Positions 60,581 to 64,000 of a stretch of 64,000 nt of DNA are shown here, one piece after another. Every line of letters starts with the position of its first letter. The stretch's first letter is position 1. Source of the stretch: an uncultured Draconibacterium sp. (lineage in GTDB: Bacteria > Bacteroidota > Bacteroidia > Bacteroidales > Prolixibacteraceae); assembly GCF_963675065.1 (NCBI RefSeq), contig NZ_OY775906.1, forward strand, positions 2,210,001 through 2,274,000. The letters are read 5' to 3'. A model generated the notes under the pieces. The model saw nothing but the letters and a program-made list of their open reading frames with translations, was not told the origin of the DNA and searched no databases. The translations under genes were made by a program, and so were the position numbers.

Positions 60581-63500
60581 TTATTCAACCTGCAATCCCG
60601 ACACCAACACCTTACTTTTTAAAGAAAACCAGCTTAAACCAACGATCCAGACTACCCCGTTTACAAGAATTAATGTAACAACAACTGCTATTGTAGAAAA
60701 TGATGCATCGGTATTGGTAGACAAAAATGCCGGCAAAGTTGCGACAACAGCTGTTACAAAACCAAGTAAAACACCCGATACCAGCAACAATAAGTATTCG
60801 TTTCTCAGTAATTTAAAAACGGAACTTTTTGTAAATCCAATGGCCTGCATTAAAGCAATCTCTCGCCGACGCTCTAAAATGGTTCGTGCCAGAATAACGG
60901 CCAGACCAATGGTTCCAAGAATTAATCCCAAAGCACCAAGCGCCAGAAATATCGATAAATAGGTGTTGGTCACCGAATAAAACTCAACCAATCGTTTTGC
61001 TGCACTTTCCATTTCCCAGCCATAATCACGAAATACCGATTGCAACTCGTCGCCAATTGCGGCATCATTTTCAGGATCTCCACCCACCAAAAAGATATTC
61101 GATCCTGAACTGCTTGGGTAGTTTTTCAGATAATGATTGTTTGAAATAATTACATACCCCTGGAAAACGGATGGTTTTGTTCCGGCAATCAGTTTTAACT
61201 TTAGTGTATCGCCCAATTCGTTCTGGTACAAAATCACATCGCCCACTTTCATGCCGAGCCCCCACTGAATTACCGTCTGGTCGGCAATGGCAGGAATAGT
61301 TCCGTCATCAAAATCAGTCTCCAAACTTAACCACGGATCAGCATCCAAACCTTTCATTTTTGCAGCAAAATCAAAACGACCTGCCAGGTTCGCGGCATCA
61401 ACACCTAAAATTGCAGGCTGCGCAATGCGGTTCAGGTTCAGGCAACTGGCATCGTCGCCATCCACTTTTCGGAACTGCACCACATTAAAATCTTCGTATA
61501 TTCCTTCTTCCGCCTTCTTTTCCTTGTTATTAATATCAAAAAGGACCGGCATGGTAGTTTCGGCAAAATACAGAAAGCCACCGGTGCCACTTGTTTTTTT
61601 GTTGGCTCCGGCAATCAAATCCATTTTGTACGAACCCGTTGAAATAACGATAAAGGTTCCTAAAGCAAAAAGCGTAACAATGGTAGTCGACCGACTGATA
61701 TTTCGGGTAAGATTTATTGCTGACAACTGACTAAACTGAAATTCGCGGGATTTTTTAGCTTCCCGTTTTTGCAACAACTTTCTAAAAAGCAATAACAATC
61801 CAAGCAGCATTAATCCGCCGGACATAAAAAACATTGAAGCATCGGCCTGTTTGGCAAACAATTGCATAACAAAAACTACAACCGACAATGCCAATGCTCC
61901 CCACAAAACTCCATTCAGCAAACGTGTTTTTAGGTGGCTTTCTTTAACGGCGATCTGCTTTTGTAATTCAACTGCTTTTTGTTTTTGAAAGCGACGTAAT
62001 GAAATAGCAATCGCAACCAAAGAAACTACCAAACTGATAACTAATCCGATAACCAATGTTGATGGCAACAATTGAATTTCGAGCACATTGGTACGAACAA
62101 TATCAAACCATAAGGAATTTAGAATGCGGAAAACCAGCGTAGTATAAAAATAGGAAATCACCAGCCCAACAATGCCGCCAAACAATGAAACCACAAAACC
62201 TTCAGACAAGTAGAAACTACGTATGTGTTTTTGTTGAAATCCAAGAGCCACAAGTAGTCCGATTTGTGTGGAACGACTTTCAAGATTCAGACGGAAAAGC
62301 AATGCCGTTAATATTATTGAAGCAACCAGGATAAAAAAGCTTAAGCCGATGAACAGCCCGCTAAAATCTGTTCCATTTTGGGCAGCATGAACGCCTTGCT
62401 CACGAATAGGCTCAACGATCATCCCAAGATCAGCAGGCGAAATTGCTCGGGCAAATTCCGCTTTATAAACATCTTCGTTAAAAGATCCGGCCGGGTAACG
62501 CACAGCAGTGTAGTCTCCAAAACGATTTGACCACAAACGCAGCGCACTTTCAGATGAAATAAAAGCTTTTGGTGTGCCTTTGTAGTCGTCCCAGTATTTT
62601 TCATCTTTATCGCGAATGGCATCCAGATCAATGGGAACACCGGCTTCCCATTCGCGGCAATGCCCGGCATCAGATAATCCCGGCAAAAGTGGGACACGGG
62701 TTGGATCTGCCAATGGCGAATCCATTGAGATAATCTCTTTTAAAATAAAGTTAGCCTCTTTGTTTACCAATTGGCGTAAAGGACCAATCTCGAAATACCG
62801 CAAACGAATAGTATCTCTTAAATTCGCGTTGAGATCATCAGCTGCCCACCTGTTCAAAATTATCTCGTTTGAAGCCAATTTTTGATTGTTCGCCGATGAC
62901 ACAAATGAATAGGGAACCGAAGATTGATTATGGTCGATAGCGTTTACAAAGTAAGTCAATATCATATCTGCGCCGGGCAAACTTCCGAGTAGATCAGAAA
63001 TTTTCTGTTCCATAAAAACCCGCTCTGTGGAAATCTCGACCTCTCGTATATCATCTAATTTTTTAAATTCCAATCCGGCATCGGCGGGTGTTAAACAGGT
63101 ATTTACCACCTCTGAAACCACTGCTGTTTCCAGCTCTGTTGAAACAAGTATTTGGTTGGCTTTTCCTTCAAATTCCATTAACCGATTCAGGCGTTCAATC
63201 GACATAAAAATATTGTAGGGTGCCGTCTGCGAATTTTTCAAACTAAAGCGCCCTAACTCTTCCTTACTAACCACTTTTTTTATGGTTGCGCGCAAAGCCA
63301 CACTTGTTTCTTCTGCCGACACAAACGGCGCATTCATCGGAATTAAACTGGCCTTCTTTATGCGAACCAGAATATTATCGCCGGTTCCTTTTTGTAAGCG
63401 TTCTGCCAGATTTTCGCTTATGGCGATTTCGCTATTTTGTAATTCAGCAAAAAACGGTGTGTTTGCGATCTCCTCAAAATCATCATCAACACCAACCACC

Positions 63501-63823
63501 TGTACTTTATTCGCGCGTTCCTGACCTCCGTCGGCCACTGCCATTCCCTCCAACAAAAGCACAGAAGTAGCTTTCAGATCAGGATTTACGGCTTCCATCT
63601 CCGAAGCCATTTCCTGGCGAAAATAGCGCTCTTTTACGGCTACAAGGTGTGTTGTTTCGCCCAAACGATAAAAGGTTGCCTGGGTTAAACTGTGCCTCAC
63701 CGAATCGCCAATCACCAGCGAACCGGTTAGAACCATCGTACTGATAGCCACACCAATTGCCACCAGCAAGTTGGCTTTAAAATAATGCAGAAAAGATTTT
63801 ATTATGTATTGAAATTTGGTCAT
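60581..63823 (-). CDS. Large FtsX-domain ABC transporter permease
   Basis: A 1080-residue inner-membrane permease: TM1 (about 18-38), a large periplasmic MacB-like domain (about 45-475), a first FtsX module of three helices (about 485-635), two linker helices (near 655 and 680), a helix near 715, a second periplasmic domain (about 735-955), and a second FtsX module of three helices (about 965-1080). This duplicated FtsX layout fits lipoprotein/peptide-handling ABC3 systems. ATG 63823 is chosen; the ORF extension upstream lies in a repeat. Its ATPase gene precedes it (63862-64000). Confidence 0.88.
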   Translation of the reverse strand: MTKFQYIIKSFLHYFKANLLVAIGVAISTMVLTGSLVIGDSVRHSLTQATFYRLGETTHLVAVKERYFRQEMASEMEAVNPDLKATSVLLLEGMAVADGGQERANKVQVVGVDDDFEEIANTPFFAELQNSEIAISENLAERLQKGTGDNILVRIKKASLIPMNAPFVSAEETSVALRATIKKVVSKEELGRFSLKNSQTAPYNIFMSIERLNRLMEFEGKANQILVSTELETAVVSEVVNTCLTPADAGLEFKKLDDIREVEISTERVFMEQKISDLLGSLPGADMILTYFVNAIDHNQSSVPYSFVSSANNQKLASNEIILNRWAADDLNANLRDTIRLRYFEIGPLRQLVNKEANFILKEIISMDSPLADPTRVPLLPGLSDAGHCREWEAGVPIDLDAIRDKDEKYWDDYKGTPKAFISSESALRLWSNRFGDYTAVRYPAGSFNEDVYKAEFARAISPADLGMIVEPIREQGVHAAQNGTDFSGLFIGLSFFILVASIILTALLFRLNLESRSTQIGLLVALGFQQKHIRSFYLSEGFVVSLFGGIVGLVISYFYTTLVFRILNSLWFDIVRTNVLEIQLLPSTLVIGLVISLVVSLVAIAISLRRFQKQKAVELQKQIAVKESHLKTRLLNGVLWGALALSVVVFVMQLFAKQADASMFFMSGGLMLLGLLLLFRKLLQKREAKKSREFQFSQLSAINLTRNISRSTTIVTLFALGTFIVISTGSYKMDLIAGANKKTSGTGGFLYFAETTMPVLFDINNKEKKAEEGIYEDFNVVQFRKVDGDDASCLNLNRIAQPAILGVDAANLAGRFDFAAKMKGLDADPWLSLETDFDDGTIPAIADQTVIQWGLGMKVGDVILYQNELGDTLKLKLIAGTKPSVFQGYVIISNNHYLKNYPSSSGSNIFLVGGDPENDAAIGDELQSVFRDYGWEMESAAKRLVEFYSVTNTYLSIFLALGALGLILGTIGLAVILARTILERRREIALMQAIGFTKSSVFKLLRNEYLLLLVSGVLLGFVTAVVATLPAFLSTNTDASFSTIAVVVTLILVNGVVWIVGLSWFSLKSKVLVSGLQVE

Positions 63824-63861
63824 ACCCCTTTGTCCTTTGGACATTTCCCCTAAAGGGGAGA
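63824..63861. repeat. Palindromic repeat between ABC ATPase and permease
   Basis: GTCCTTTGGAC and CCCCTAAAGGGG, two palindromes of the same class as at 12262-12345. It fills the 38-bp gap inside what should be one operon. Confidence 0.7.
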
Positions 63862-64000
63862 TTATTCTTTTTCCAATTGTCCGTTTTTTAGTAAGAATTT
63901 TGTATCCATTTTTTGGGCCAGCTCTGCCGAGTGAGTTACCGTAACTAACGTTACACCTTCGTCTTCACTGAGTTGAACAAGCAGTTCAGAAAGTGCATTG
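63862..64000 (-). CDS. ABC transporter ATP-binding protein, LolD-like (partial, C-terminal end)
   Basis: The last 45 residues of a short ABC ATPase; the frame continues past the window edge, so the 5' part is missing. VTLVTVTHSAELAQ carries the H-loop histidine, and the ending KNGQLEKE is typical of LolD/MacB ATPases. It precedes the large FtsX permease on the same strand, so the two probably form one transporter. This frame is too short to be detected as a complete ORF here. Confidence 0.85.
   Translation of the reverse strand, partial: NALSELLVQLSEDEGVTLVTVTHSAELAQKMDTKFLLKNGQLEKE

Overview
The window looks like a chromosomal segment of a free-living, probably marine Bacteroidota bacterium of the Bacteroidales/Marinilabiliales type. 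The evidence is: short leaders with the Bacteroidota -7 promoter box TANNTTTG at many genes; a complete-looking menaquinone (men) operon; an ABC-F/LptF/MltG/NfeD gene content; DUF4954 next to glmS; a GTP cyclohydrolase/HldD/futalosine-hydrolase neighbourhood; and AT-rich coding DNA separated by word-like degenerate intergenic repeats. Genus-level assignment is an inference. No transposase, prophage, CRISPR array or rRNA was seen.

Layout. 1-7 kb: menaquinone operon (thioesterase-menF-menD-menB-menA-menC-menE), tightly overlapping except for a dispersed repeat between menB and menA. 7-12 kb: an ECF sigma factor with a membrane partner, a DUF7010-like membrane protein, a ZIP metal transporter, DUF2200 and DUF2284 proteins, and a Na+/H+-type antiporter. 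12-24 kb: phosphatase, flavodiiron protein FprA, MltG, PurT, dienelactone hydrolase, GNAT, NfeD protease, PurB, an MsbA-like exporter and a lone LutA-like protein. 24-32 kb: tRNA-Trp, tRNA-Ser, HU, TrmH, an lptF-GT4-GT2 operon, a START-like protein and tRNA-Met. 32-37.5 kb: ABC-F, RlmB, and an ammonium transporter flanked by two Lrp/AsnC paralogues. 37.5-50 kb: MscS channel, M64 peptidase, a second ECF sigma cassette, lysoplasmalogenase-like protein, HldD, futalosine hydrolase, FolE, lactonase, CDGSH protein, a flavin reductase-rubredoxin fusion and an orphan NtrC-type regulator. 50-64 kb: FabD, VTT protein, VWA lipoprotein, a likely structured RNA, GlmS, DUF4954, PAS-HTH regulator, nucleoside deaminase, ThuA protein, a giant FtsX permease and the 3' end of its ABC ATPase.

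How the genes fit together. The men genes make the anaerobic/microaerobic quinone. FprA (flavodiiron) and the flavin reductase-rubredoxin fusion resemble the two halves of a known NAD(P)H-to-O2/NO detoxification chain. The two Lrp regulators flanking amt, with paired 12-bp direct repeats upstream of amt, suggest a dedicated nitrogen-control module that replaces the usual amt-glnK pairing. GlmS, DUF4954, HldD, LptF and the glycosyltransferases belong to envelope precursor synthesis and export.

The observations most worth testing are the Lrp-amt-Lrp module, the structured element directly after glmS, coexistence of the men operon with a futalosine hydrolase-like gene, and the repeat families that sit in intergenic gaps, including inside operons.
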